From a virus: 21,689 nucleotides of DNA. Positions within the stretch are counted from its first letter, which is position 1. Each line of letters starts with the position of its first letter. Positions 1-6,893 of the stretch are shown here, piece after piece. Both the position numbers and the translations under genes were made by a program. Location of the stretch: positions 1-21,689 of the IMG/VR virus record IMGVR_UViG_3300027759_000481, one strand, 5' to 3'. The notes below the pieces were generated by a model. It ran no database searches and was not told the origin of the DNA. It saw nothing but the letters and a program-made list of their open reading frames with translations.

Positions 1-111
1 TGCTTTTTTTATTCCTTGTTCTCTAGTTATTGAATATATATCTCTACAATTTACTAATTTAGAACACTCAATCACAAAATCCGGATTGAATAAATTGATA
101 TCATCAAACAT
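1..111 (-). CDS. Partial CDS running off the left edge
   Basis: An ATG at 111 opens a frame of 37 codons with no stop that continues past position 1, so only the N-terminus (MFDDINLFNPDFVIECSK...) is visible. A Shine-Dalgarno-like AAAGGTG lies just upstream, overlapping the end of the preceding gene (stop at 123), so the two are probably co-transcribed. I do not recognise the product. The start is supported by the RBS and by the 11-base gap to the upstream gene. Confidence 0.6.
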   Translation of the reverse strand, partial: MFDDINLFNPDFVIECSKLVNCRDIYSITREQGIKKA

Positions 112-122
112 TTAATTCACCT

Positions 123-449
123 TTAAGAAATAGTAAATTCTACCCTAGTGACGTTTTTTGTAGTGAAACTTCGCCATTCTTTTAAGTCATTATCAAACAC
201 CCGAATACTAGTGGTTGATTCTTTGCGAGGAGTTTTACCTTCTGCTAATGGTTTTGCTTCTGGCAACAATTCGGGTTTCAATGTGCAATTCATTACACGT
301 TCAGTTCCATCTTGTTTAGTAAAGGTAACTGTAGTACTTTCATTAATTTTAAGCATACCAGTTAACCATTTGGTAAACTTATTCCATTCCTTATCACCCC
401 AATCTTTAGTTGGTTGATAAGGAGCTGCTAATACTTCAAGTGTTTCCAT
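123..449 (-). CDS. Hypothetical phage protein, 108 aa
   Basis: A soluble 108-residue protein beginning METLEVLAAPYQ, with no signal peptide, membrane segment or motif I can name. The C-terminal half (about residues 75-108) reads like a small beta-rich domain (SIRVFDNDLKEWRSFTTKNV). It overlaps the end of the upstream gene (436-987) by 14 bases, which suggests translational coupling. The overlap and ordinary phage-like composition argue that it is real. Function unknown. Confidence 0.7.
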   Translation of the reverse strand: METLEVLAAPYQPTKDWGDKEWNKFTKWLTGMLKINESTTVTFTKQDGTERVMNCTLKPELLPEAKPLAEGKTPRKESTTSIRVFDNDLKEWRSFTTKNVTRVEFTIS

Positions 450-987
450 TTTCTTGTTCTTCCCATGTAGTGAAAAAGTTTTTCATTTTGGTTTCTTTAT
501 CCCAAGAATTGGTATAATCATTATCTTGATCGCACAATGCCAATGCTTCTTTTTTAGTTACTACACGATGACTAACAATCTGTTCACCCAAATGTTCTTG
601 ACTAAACTCTTTGGCTTCTTCCATTGTTACAGTATCTAATGCCCATAGAGTTTTATCTTTACCCTGTTCATCAGTACCAATCGGCACTTCAACCATATAA
701 CGTTGACGGAATGTACTTACACATTCAACCAATACCCATTGTGTCTCTTCGGATACTTTCTTAGTGATACTATATGATCCGTCTTTATTATCTTTCCAGT
801 TCAATACATCACCAATTTTGTATCCATTTGATTCCATTACTTCGTCCGGTAACGGAAGAATTAAATCACCTGTATCTGGATCTTTTTGCAATGTAGCAAC
901 CCAAGAGGTGTCACCTGTCTTAACCCAATCGGGTTCAAGATTGCTTGGTTCAATTTTAGTTTCAACTTTTTTAGATTTTTTACCCAT
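436..987 (-). CDS. Hypothetical protein with AbrB-like segment, 183 aa
   Basis: The N-terminus is lysine-rich. Residues 38-77 (DTGDLILPLPDEVMESNGY, then KIGDVLNW and DGSYSITKK) resemble the swapped-hairpin AbrB/SpoVT/MazE-type fold: 'gdlvlPlPdevme..G.k.GD.l....dGs..i.kk'. This suggests a DNA-binding or antitoxin-like beta domain. The remaining approximately 100 residues are acidic and mixed alpha/beta with no recognised motif. A GGAAATATC ribosome-binding site precedes the ATG at 987. It is followed by an overlapping small gene. The AbrB assignment is a motif-level judgement; the family may simply be a conserved phage protein of unknown role. Confidence 0.72.
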   Translation of the reverse strand: MGKKSKKVETKIEPSNLEPDWVKTGDTSWVATLQKDPDTGDLILPLPDEVMESNGYKIGDVLNWKDNKDGSYSITKKVSEETQWVLVECVSTFRQRYMVEVPIGTDEQGKDKTLWALDTVTMEEAKEFSQEHLGEQIVSHRVVTKKEALALCDQDNDYTNSWDKETKMKNFFTTWEEQENGNT

Positions 988-996
988 GATATTTCC

Positions 997-1293
997 TTAA
1001 TTAATTAACATACGAACAAGACCAACACTATCAATAGCAACTAACAATAGATAGTTAGCTACCATACCAAATGATTTACGACTATAAGCAGACCAGCCAA
1101 ACATAATGCATTGACAAATAAAAATAGGATACAGAATGAGAAGAGGCGGAGTTGGTACTGTGAGCGCCATAACAATCGCACACGAGATAGATAACGCCCA
1201 AGCTGTAACTTCAACGACAAAACGAAAAGGGTTTGTTGAATAGTCATGTTTAATATAGCTGGCTATATATGTATATAATAAAAATAAATTCAT
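997..1293 (-). CDS. Small integral membrane protein, 98 aa, probably leaderless
   Basis: About three hydrophobic segments are visible at roughly residues 25-45, 48-68 and 76-96, with a short polar N-terminus containing KHDYS. It is thus a likely inner-membrane protein of unknown function. A strong promoter lies directly upstream (-35 at 1322-1327, -10 at 1299-1304, 17-base spacer). The predicted transcription start coincides with the ATG at 1293 and there is no Shine-Dalgarno, so the message is probably leaderless. It starts the downstream cluster to the left. It could be a superinfection-exclusion or lysis-related membrane protein, but nothing in the sequence decides this. Confidence 0.7.
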   Translation of the reverse strand: MNLFLLYTYIASYIKHDYSTNPFRFVVEVTAWALSISCAIVMALTVPTPPLLILYPIFICQCIMFGWSAYSRKSFGMVANYLLLVAIDSVGLVRMLIN

Positions 1294-1298
1294 TACGA

Positions 1299-1327
1299 AT
1301 AATATCAGATATTCGTAAGAATGTCAA
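1299..1327 (-). promoter_or_regulatory. Sigma70-type promoter before membrane protein gene
   Basis: On the minus strand TTGACA (1322-1327), a 17-base spacer, then TATTAT (1299-1304). The expected start point, about 7 bases past the -10, falls on the ATG at 1293. Confidence 0.7.
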
Positions 1328-1678
1328 TTAGTTTGGAACTAGTGCTTGCTTATAGCAATTGCAGTATGAATCTAGTATATATTGAAAATGATATCCTACA
1401 GGAGGATAAACTTGTTGAACAATTACAGGCTGTTGTACTATCACAGGTTCTGGTTGTCTATTTTGATTTGCTATAATTATTCCAGCAACACCGCCAATAA
1501 CCAATGGTGCAATCCAATTATCATTGTTACGATAAACTATTGTAGGTCCGCGATATTGTTCATGCCAACGAGGACCGCATGCAGGATGACGATGATCAAT
1601 ACCCCAACGACAATCCATATCAGCAACTGCCATTGTGCTAAATGCCAATGCCACTACTACAAAATTAAACTTTTTCAT
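1328..1678 (-). CDS. Secreted or lipoprotein-like small protein with signal peptide, 116 aa
   Basis: The N-terminus MKKFNFVVVALAFSTMAVA is a classic Sec signal peptide (KK n-region, hydrophobic core, AVA before the likely cleavage at residue 19-20). The mature part has a Cys-containing region (DMDCRWGIDHRHPACGPRW), a Gly/Ile-rich hydrophobic stretch near residues 58-68, a VIVQQ repeat and a C-terminal CNC motif. It is therefore predicted to be exported to the periplasm. AGGAG lies before the ATG at 1678, 20 bases after the upstream stop. Small exported proteins of this form are common in large phages; the role is unknown. Confidence 0.78.
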   Translation of the reverse strand: MKKFNFVVVALAFSTMAVADMDCRWGIDHRHPACGPRWHEQYRGPTIVYRNNDNWIAPLVIGGVAGIIIANQNRQPEPVIVQQPVIVQQVYPPVGYHFQYILDSYCNCYKQALVPN

Positions 1679-1698
1679 ATAATATCTCCTATATGTAT

Positions 1699-2223
1699 TT
1701 AACGTGATAGGTTACGGTCATGTTCAGCAATTACATTACGCAACAATATCTCAACCATTTCGTTCAATGTAATATCACGCTTATGAGCTTCCATACACAA
1801 CTTAAGCATAGTATCATTGTCCAAATCAATGGGCACTTGAATGCGAGTATCAAAAGATTCACCATCAAACATCTTATATGCCTTGTTAAGGAAATCTTCT
1901 TCAGTTTCCAAATCAACCCACTTTACATCATCCCATGCTTCATTAGGATCAACATTGCGTTTCTTTGCTTCAATGTTGTATGCTTCACGATAAGCCGGAT
2001 CAATATAGCGATAGGGCTTTGGTTCAGTAGCATCATAGGCATCAGCTGCCGGACTAACATTCACTTCATACACTCGTTGAGTTACTGTATCAAAGATTAC
2101 AGTTGCATGTGCATATTTGCTAGTGTAATCAATAGTCCATGGACTAGGGTAGCAATCCCAAAGATACTCACCTCCACTAGTGATTTTATGTTGAAAGGTG
2201 TTGTTAACTTCACTTAGCTGCAT
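1699..2223 (-). CDS. Hypothetical protein with ribbon-helix-helix-like C-terminus, 174 aa
   Basis: I start this gene at the internal ATG at 2223 (MQLSEVNNTF), because AAAGGAAAAG lies just upstream and this leaves a 14-base overlap with the preceding gene; the longer frame to 2259 would run deeper into that gene. The central part is soluble and aromatic-rich. The last 45 residues (VPIDLDNDTMLKLCMEAH, then KRDITLNEMVEILLRNVI) resemble a ribbon-helix-helix DNA-binding or dimerisation module. It may be a regulator or may simply use the module for oligomerisation. No catalytic motif seen. Confidence 0.7.
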   Translation of the reverse strand: MQLSEVNNTFQHKITSGGEYLWDCYPSPWTIDYTSKYAHATVIFDTVTQRVYEVNVSPAADAYDATEPKPYRYIDPAYREAYNIEAKKRNVDPNEAWDDVKWVDLETEEDFLNKAYKMFDGESFDTRIQVPIDLDNDTMLKLCMEAHKRDITLNEMVEILLRNVIAEHDRNLSR

Positions 2224-2419
2224 TTTCTTTTCCTTTGTAATGATCAAGAATCGGTTCAATATCGTTATTATATATCTGTTCCATTTGTTTGTAAAGCGTT
2301 TTGGCTTCCTGCTCTGTTATACCACTTGACAAAGACTTGTCACCTTCTTCTTTACGCAACCCATAATCATGTCTATATGTATAGCACATACCTGTGATAA
2401 TTTGTTCTTTTGTTTTCAT
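2210..2419 (-). CDS. Hypothetical protein, 69 aa
   Basis: A small, charged, soluble protein (MKTKEQIITGMCYTYRHDYG...) rich in helix-forming residues with no recognised motif. It overlaps the upstream gene by four bases (ATGA at 2416-2419) and the downstream gene by 14 bases, which places it in a tightly coupled operon and supports its reality. Function unknown. Confidence 0.66.
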   Translation of the reverse strand: MKTKEQIITGMCYTYRHDYGLRKEEGDKSLSSGITEQEAKTLYKQMEQIYNNDIEPILDHYKGKENAAK

Positions 2420-2649
2420 AAAACTTTCAATCCAAAAATTATTGCATCTTTTTCATTAGCAAATTTAAATACTGACCTAGAGATATCAGTATTATCAATA
2501 ACATAACTACCTGTACATTTCTTTCTACACCACTTTTTTGCGGCATCTACTCTAAGATCAAAAGCATAATACCTTTCATTGCCGTTAACCAATAATGATA
2601 CACGGTGAGGATGTTCACGTTTAGCTTTTCTACGCTGGGATGAATTCAT
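2416..2649 (-). CDS. Hypothetical basic protein, 77 aa
   Basis: A very basic N-terminus (MNSSQRRKAKREHPHRVSLL) is followed by a small alpha/beta region with a CRKKC pair. The composition would suit nucleic-acid binding, but no family is recognised. It overlaps both neighbours by four bases (ATGA at 2416 and 2646). Confidence 0.65.
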   Translation of the reverse strand: MNSSQRRKAKREHPHRVSLLVNGNERYYAFDLRVDAAKKWCRKKCTGSYVIDNTDISRSVFKFANEKDAIIFGLKVL

Positions 2650-2942
2650 AGCTTAAGTAATGCCCACATTGTGGTCTTTTCCAAATCATTTTGAAATTCT
2701 GGATAAACAGTTTTCAGATGACGATTATCAATTTGGTCATAACCTTTTTGTGTTTTTTCTCTGATCAATTTATCTAAATCCCAACCTTCACGATCCATTT
2801 TGGTTTGAAGTTTTTTACCACGACGGCCCCAAAAAATCAATACTTTAGGACGGATGTTGGTTCTATCTTCCATATAGATAGCACCCCAAACTTTGTCTGC
2901 ACCATCTGTAGTGTTCCATCCAATAAATTTATAGTCCATCAT
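2646..2942 (-). CDS. Hypothetical protein with WGR-like motif, 98 aa
   Basis: The sequence KVLIFWGRRGKKLQTKM (about residues 33-49), preceded by DKVWGAIYMED, resembles the WGR domain (conserved W-G-R after a beta strand), a nucleic-acid-binding fold found with PARPs and in stand-alone bacterial and phage proteins. The rest is helical. Two ATGs (2942, 2939) are possible. It overlaps the next gene by ATGA. The WGR call is tentative. Confidence 0.66.
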   Translation of the reverse strand: MMDYKFIGWNTTDGADKVWGAIYMEDRTNIRPKVLIFWGRRGKKLQTKMDREGWDLDKLIREKTQKGYDQIDNRHLKTVYPEFQNDLEKTTMWALLKL

Positions 2943-2987
2943 TCATCTCTTAGAACACTAGTTTTAAATTTAAATTGTGTAGGCACA

Positions 2988-3194
2988 TTATTTCCTTCCA
3001 ATCTTAGTAACAACCTCAGCCTTGCTCAAGTGCAGTTGGTACAGGAACCTACGGTATGTTCGCAATGCTGCAACACTCATTGGATCTGTCTCACCTTCAA
3101 GTTCAGCAATCATTGCTTCTAACTCTTTTTCTTTAGCACGGTGCCGCTCAATATCTGCATTGAGTCCTTTTGCTTTGTTCCAAAACCATGTCAT
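2988..3194 (-). CDS. Hypothetical helical protein, 68 aa
   Basis: I choose ATG 3194 (MTWFWNKAKGLNADIERH) because a consensus AAGGAGGAT ribosome-binding site lies immediately upstream and the upstream gene ends at 3205. Residues 10-50 form a strongly charged heptad-like helix (coiled coil likely: ADIERHRAKEKELEAMIAEL). The C-terminus is basic. No family recognised. Confidence 0.7.
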   Translation of the reverse strand: MTWFWNKAKGLNADIERHRAKEKELEAMIAELEGETDPMSVAALRTYRRFLYQLHLSKAEVVTKIGRK

Positions 3195-3204
3195 ATTATC
3201 CTCC

Positions 3205-3453
3205 TTACTTAATTTCAAAATGATCAATCAAAGCATAAGCAAAATCTTTTGCAGGATTCTTGCTTACAATATTATCCATATCATTTTCAGTCTGCTTTTT
3301 TATTGCTACACGGGCACATTCCCTGACAATCAACTCGGCGAACTTTGTCATAACAGTTGAGTCCAAGGTATTACCTGGATGATACATATACACAGCATCA
3401 CCCCACACAGCAATACCAGCCTGTTCAGCAAGTTCTTTAATTCGTTCGTTCAT
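3205..3453 (-). CDS. Small paralog family protein (MNERIK...FAELIVREC), 82 aa
   Basis: Starts MNERIKELAEQAGIAVWG and contains TKFAELIVRECARVA, the signature shared with the genes at 3607-3792 and 6528-6893. Members end near an 'HFGVEE' or similar tail; this one ends with IDHFEIK. The family recurs in many phage genomes but has no function that I know. The start codon lies inside the end of the small upstream ORF 3437-3610, indicating tight coupling. Confidence 0.75.
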   Translation of the reverse strand: MNERIKELAEQAGIAVWGDAVYMYHPGNTLDSTVMTKFAELIVRECARVAIKKQTENDMDNIVSKNPAKDFAYALIDHFEIK

Positions 3454-3610
3454 TCCAACATTCCTTGTATTCCCGTATTTGCTTCATCACTTCATTAAAT
3501 CCTGCATAATGGAGTGCCATCTCGTAGGAGCCATCCTGACACGACTTCCAGTGTTCGCAGCTAGCAAGGATAGCAGCGGCTTTTGCTTGCAATTCTTCCA
3601 GTGTATTCAT
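3437..3610 (-). CDS. Short hypothetical protein, 57 aa
   Basis: Frame MNTLEELQAKAAAILASC...KECWNERTN from ATG 3610 to a TAA at 3437. It begins with an ATGA overlap with the end of gene 3607-3792 and its last 17 bases overlap the start of gene 3205-3453. This bridges two genes of the same operon without a gap, the best evidence that it is translated. It is helical with three Cys and no named motif. Confidence 0.65.
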   Translation of the reverse strand: MNTLEELQAKAAAILASCEHWKSCQDGSYEMALHYAGFNEVMKQIREYKECWNERTN

Positions 3611-3792
3611 TCTTCAACTCCGAAATGTTTTTTAATTTCCATAGCATCAACCATTCTTACCTGATCGCAACATTCCCTCACAATCAACTCGGCAAACTTT
3701 TCTTCATCAAACGCTAGTGCAAGCAATTCACCGTTGACACCATATGTTTCAATTTGGCATCGTTCAGCAAGTTGTTTAATTCGTTCGTTCAT
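3607..3792 (-). CDS. Small paralog family protein, 61 aa
   Basis: The shortest of three paralogs: MNERIKQLAERCQIETYG, then EKFAELIVRECCD and the tail IKKHFGVEE. The core helix (EKFAELIVREC) and tail are nearly identical to those of the copies at 3205 and 6528, while the middle differs in length, suggesting repeated duplication with internal loss. TAATG joins it to the upstream GIY-YIG-like gene. Confidence 0.75.
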   Translation of the reverse strand: MNERIKQLAERCQIETYGVNGELLALAFDEEKFAELIVRECCDQVRMVDAMEIKKHFGVEE

Positions 3793-4130
3793 TACTTAAC
3801 TCCAAATGTGTTCATTGCTGGACGCAATGTGTTAATCAATTCTGTTTCACGGCTATGTGCAGGACGCTTGCCACGCACAATCTCAATCACCCCGAATATA
3901 AAACGCTCGGCGCCACGCTCACGCAATGCACAAGACAAACCCCAATTCTTCTGCTCAGTCAATGCCCGTTGCATATGCTTTTGCATACGACGGGTCAATG
4001 TCTTACGCACATTTCCTGCGAAACATACAGCAGTCAAACCAATGTAGGATTCAAATGTTACTGTATCTTGGATAAAGTATAACACTTGATTACGATCAGT
4101 TCTACGCTTACGGGTGATTTTCAAGTTCAT
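3792..4130 (-). CDS. Small GIY-YIG-like nuclease domain protein, 112 aa
   Basis: Residues about 14-30 (QVLYFIQDTVTFESYIGLT) match the GIY-YIG core with LYF for GIY and YIG intact. A downstream basic helix follows (TRRMQKHMQRAL), and the end has an ETELINTLRPAMN motif like the conserved Glu and Asn of the family. I start at ATG 4130 (MNLKITRKRR) rather than GTG 4145. A perfect promoter ends 6 bases before it, so the message would be leaderless. It lacks any extra DNA-binding module, unlike Seg-type homing nucleases, so it may be a phage-domesticated single-domain nuclease. Confidence 0.72.
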   Translation of the reverse strand: MNLKITRKRRTDRNQVLYFIQDTVTFESYIGLTAVCFAGNVRKTLTRRMQKHMQRALTEQKNWGLSCALRERGAERFIFGVIEIVRGKRPAHSRETELINTLRPAMNTFGVK

Positions 4131-4136
4131 AAGTGT

Positions 4137-4165
4137 ATTATACACCCGAAACCATTTAATGTCAA
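4137..4165 (-). promoter_or_regulatory. Perfect consensus sigma70 promoter
   Basis: Minus strand TTGACA (4160-4165), a 17-base spacer and TATAAT (4137-4142). The expected transcription start falls at about 4130, the A of the ATG of the GIY-YIG-like gene. Confidence 0.85.
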
Positions 4166-4262
4166 GTTAGTAACTACTCACAAAATAAGCAATTTTACGG
4201 GATGAAGTTGAATTTTACTATGTGAAATGCTTACTTTTTGAGCAATTTGTAGTGTTGTATTT

Positions 4263-4733
4263 TTACAACGGAGTAGCCGAAAATTTCTCGGGGGATTCTG
4301 TCAGATACTCATAGTTTGTAGTGTCTATATTTTCTCTAAAAACGATAGCCCCGTTCTTAAGATGGAACCTGCGGGCTAAGTTAGTCTTGGGGCTTAGTGT
4401 CACAAATCTAGTAACGCTAGGATATTGTGCTTTAATTCCCTTTACAGCTTGTATAAGCAATTCTGCACCTTTGCCGCTTTTGTAACTCCAAATGGTATAA
4501 AATATGGCTGTTGTGGGCACTTGAGCAGTTTTCTTCAAATCTTCTAGACCTTCAGGAACAAAGTCATGGAAGCTAACACATACCATTGCTTCTGGATTAT
4601 GTTCTTCATCAGTTAGTGCAGCAACAACTCTGCCGTCGCTAACTCTAAAATCAGTAGATATTTCAGGACGAACAGGATCGTCTTTGATGAAACTTAATAA
4701 TGTGTGTGAAAGGTCTGTGATGAATTGAAACAT
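4263..4733 (-). CDS. GNAT-like acetyltransferase, 156 aa
   Basis: I use ATG 4733 (MFQFITDLSH). The C-terminal half has a GNAT-like arrangement: a beta strand (VPTTAIFYTIWSYKSGKGAE) followed by a G-x-G/A acetyl-CoA pyrophosphate-binding turn (SGKGAELLIQAVKGI), then 'VTLSPKTNLARRFHLKNGA', typical of motif B. A small-molecule or protein N-acetyltransferase role is possible; the substrate is unknown. A TATAAT (4755-4760) precedes the gene but lacks a good -35. It stands alone between the terminator at 4774-4807 and the promoter at 4137. Confidence 0.65.
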   Translation of the reverse strand: MFQFITDLSHTLLSFIKDDPVRPEISTDFRVSDGRVVAALTDEEHNPEAMVCVSFHDFVPEGLEDLKKTAQVPTTAIFYTIWSYKSGKGAELLIQAVKGIKAQYPSVTRFVTLSPKTNLARRFHLKNGAIVFRENIDTTNYEYLTESPEKFSATPL

Positions 4734-4773
4734 GATACTGCTATTTATACGTATATTATAAAAACACAAATTT

Positions 4774-4807
4774 TATCCAAAAAAATAGGACACGAAGGTC
4801 CTATTTT
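4774..4807 (-). terminator. Rho-independent terminator after the RNA-repair operon
   Basis: Minus strand AAAATAGGAC (4798-4807), a 6-base loop and GTCCTATTTT (4782-4791), followed by a T-run. The stem is a perfect 10 bp. It closes the transcript ending with the kinase gene at 4821. Confidence 0.9.
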
Positions 4808-4820
4808 GATTTACATATTA

Positions 4821-5282
4821 TTATGCATATATGATTTCAATAAACCCTTCTGCTAGAGTAGGCATTTCAAATCCATCAATCATGCTACGCACAACATAGT
4901 CGGGAATGTTCTTACCAGGACGACTTGCTAACCGCTTTGCTAGTTCTTCACTTTCAGGAGTACGAAACACCACAGCGATATGTTCATGGTCAGGCAACAT
5001 ATTAAACTTCTTCTTACGGCTCTTAACTGTAGTAGAAGTTTGATCCCAAATTATATCCTTGTTCATGACACGTGCCTTAACAACATCGTTAATCATCATA
5101 TCAATAGCTTCGGGCATATATTCTTTGAATACTTCGTTATATGTCTTTCCCATATCTCGTGCGTAATCTTCTACCCATTTATCAGTAGAAATATATGCAC
5201 ACTTATCTGCCCACTCTTGATGAGCAACCCAAGTGCTTTTACCTGAGCCTGGTACTCCAATTAATTGATAACACTTTGCCAT
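4821..5282 (-). CDS. P-loop polynucleotide-kinase-like protein, 153 aa
   Basis: A Walker A motif GVPGSGKST lies at residues 9-17, an ISTDKW segment (Asp 34) matches the 5'-kinase acceptor-site Asp, and IIWDQTS and RLASRPG follow. This is the layout of the T4 PseT/Pnkp-type 5' polynucleotide kinase family, which phosphorylates 5'-OH ends of RNA or DNA. There is no attached 3' phosphatase domain; the separate phosphatase gene directly upstream (5284) may or may not supply that activity. With the Rnl1-type ligase at 6890 it makes a plausible tRNA/RNA repair pathway. I choose ATG 5282 (MAKCYQLIG), one base after the upstream stop. Confidence 0.82.
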   Translation of the reverse strand: MAKCYQLIGVPGSGKSTWVAHQEWADKCAYISTDKWVEDYARDMGKTYNEVFKEYMPEAIDMMINDVVKARVMNKDIIWDQTSTTVKSRKKKFNMLPDHEHIAVVFRTPESEELAKRLASRPGKNIPDYVVRSMIDGFEMPTLAEGFIEIIYA

Positions 5283-5283
5283 A

Positions 5284-5763
5284 TTAAATATCTCTTTCCC
5301 ACCCAAATTTCATACCGCGCCAGTTGTTTGGCGCACTCTTTTCATTAGCATCATAGGTCCATCCAAGAACCTTCATCATCTTGTGCTTGACCATTAAGTT
5401 AGGCTGACGTACTGCATGAGTATCCTCAAAGCCCATCATAACGCCAACTTCGGTCACTGCTCCACTACGACAAATTCCAGCAGTGCAATGTACAATAACA
5501 TTCATGTCGTTGTCCTTTGCATGTTGTAACAAACGAACAAGTTCAACGGCCTGTGCATCACTAACTTTCCAATCTTCTTCCATTGAATAGTCATTGGCTT
5601 CAATGTCAAGGAACTCAAAATTGTGTCGCTCTTTGAAGTTATGCTTGGCTTCAGGCTTCCAACCTGCCGGATCAGTAATGCTAATCAACATACTATTCTG
5701 TCCCGGATCCTTATACCACATGCCGCTACTGATATCAGTTGCAGCGCAATTCTGAATAAACAT
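5284..5763 (-). CDS. CX5R (dual-specificity/tyrosine) phosphatase-like protein, 159 aa
   Basis: The active-site loop VHCTAGICRSG (Cys 93, Arg 99) is the HCX5R(S/T) signature of cysteine phosphatases. It is preceded by a strand (MNVIV) and followed by a helix, and an upstream Asp (DYSMEED, about 58-64) could be the general acid. Some members of this superfamily dephosphorylate RNA 5' or 3' ends rather than proteins. Its position next to the kinase-like gene makes an RNA substrate worth considering, but the sequence alone does not show it. Confidence 0.82.
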   Translation of the reverse strand: MFIQNCAATDISSGMWYKDPGQNSMLISITDPAGWKPEAKHNFKERHNFEFLDIEANDYSMEEDWKVSDAQAVELVRLLQHAKDNDMNVIVHCTAGICRSGAVTEVGVMMGFEDTHAVRQPNLMVKHKMMKVLGWTYDANEKSAPNNWRGMKFGWERDI

Positions 5764-5767
5764 TATA

Positions 5768-6076
5768 TCACCTTTTCTTTAATTTGTCAATCTCGTTTGC
5801 TGCTTCTTCTAGTAAGTCAGCAATACGGTCGGGCTTGCCTTCTGCAACACTTTTACGTGAAATAATCTGTCTGCGAATCTCTGCACGTTTACGCAACCGA
5901 AATACTAAACTTTGTTCTGAGACTGGCAAGTGACTTTCATCATTTGCCATGTGTTCTTCAAAGCGGTCATGTTCTTCGTGCAATTCAACATGCTTTAACT
6001 TTAGTTTGATTGGTCCACAAACATGGGCAGTGTCGCCTGTACCCTTGTCATCATATCCACATTTATCGCATTTCAT
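5768..6076 (-). CDS. Small zinc-ribbon protein, 102 aa
   Basis: The N-terminus MKCDKCGYDDKGTGDTAHVC has a CxxC pair and a later H-x-C that could bind one zinc. Residues 30-100 are highly charged helices, with a probable coiled coil at the end (ADLLEEAANEIDKLKKR). A four-base ATGA overlap joins it to the upstream gene. It could be an RNA- or DNA-binding adaptor; no specific family recognised. Confidence 0.72.
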   Translation of the reverse strand: MKCDKCGYDDKGTGDTAHVCGPIKLKLKHVELHEEHDRFEEHMANDESHLPVSEQSLVFRLRKRAEIRRQIISRKSVAEGKPDRIADLLEEAANEIDKLKKR

Positions 6077-6531
6077 TCTTCAACCCCATTCTTTTGTCGG
6101 GCTATTCTTAGCCACGAGCTTTTTTTAAGATTTCGGTTATCAATTGGAGCCTGTATTATATTGATTGCAAGCCTTCCTGCTTTCATGCGTTGACTACCAT
6201 CCCAGGCTTCAAGCCAAACGCACCGCATATCGGGTTTAACTTCACAACCACCATCAGCACGGACACCGCCACAAGGACCGTTACGCAGAGATTTTGGACA
6301 GTTCATAGGACAACTCATTCCTGAACTACTCAACATACATTGTCCGCACATTTGACAATCAAACAAGAAACCTTTGACTAGTTTTTCTACAGCAGCTACA
6401 GGCCGTTCTAACCTATCATAACCAATGAAATTCCATACAGGATGTAGAGCAACCACAATGCGTTCAAAAAGGTTGTAGAAAATCTCTAAGCCCCGAGCAT
6501 GACGTACACTCCATTGGCGAACTGACATCAT
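6073..6531 (-). CDS. MetV/MTHFR C-terminal-domain-like cysteine protein, 152 aa
   Basis: Residues 56-110 carry a dense Cys pattern, FDCQMCGQCMLSSSGMSCP followed by NCPKSLRNGPCGGV, GGCEVKP and RCVWLEAW (Cys 59, 62, 65, 74, 78, 87, 96, 104). This matches the C-terminal domain of certain methylenetetrahydrofolate reductases, also found as the separate MetV partner of MetF. In bacteria it works with MetF in one-carbon metabolism and binds metal through its Cys residues. No metF-like gene is in the window, so the phage protein may act on or replace a host MetF partner, or have a new role. ATGA overlaps join it to both neighbours. Confidence 0.78.
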   Translation of the reverse strand: MMSVRQWSVRHARGLEIFYNLFERIVVALHPVWNFIGYDRLERPVAAVEKLVKGFLFDCQMCGQCMLSSSGMSCPMNCPKSLRNGPCGGVRADGGCEVKPDMRCVWLEAWDGSQRMKAGRLAINIIQAPIDNRNLKKSSWLRIARQKNGVEE

Positions 6532-6893
6532 TCTTTAACTCCGAATGCTTTCTTTACAGCCTCAATGGTAAACAATTTGCTAGATGTGATACCAGATAAT
6601 AGTGCTTCCTCATCATCTGACAAAATTGGAATAGCACGTTCTTCAACTCCGAAATGTTCTTTAATCTGTCGTTCTATTTCATCAAAAATAGCCAATGCCA
6701 AATCTGAATCCATAGTTTTGCGTGAGTTCTTTTCACTACACCAACCTCGGGCAATGGCACCCAGCAATTCTTCACGGTTGATACATTCTGCCACAATCAA
6801 CTCGGCGAATTTTGTTGCGTGATCCACGCCCATCCATTTACCGCTGACATCTGTACCAGCTTGTTTCATTAGTTCTTGAATTCTTTCTTTCAT
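6528..6893 (-). CDS. Larger paralog of the MNERIK/FAELIV family, 121 aa
   Basis: Starts MKERIQELMKQAGTDVSG and contains ATKFAELIVAECI, as in the 61- and 82-residue copies. The 'IKEHFGVEE' tail occurs at about residues 77-85 and a second related end (VKKAFGVKE) closes the protein, so it looks like a copy with an internal duplication of the tail. It overlaps both neighbours by ATGA within the RNA-repair operon. Function unknown. Confidence 0.74.
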   Translation of the reverse strand: MKERIQELMKQAGTDVSGKWMGVDHATKFAELIVAECINREELLGAIARGWCSEKNSRKTMDSDLALAIFDEIERQIKEHFGVEERAIPILSDDEEALLSGITSSKLFTIEAVKKAFGVKE

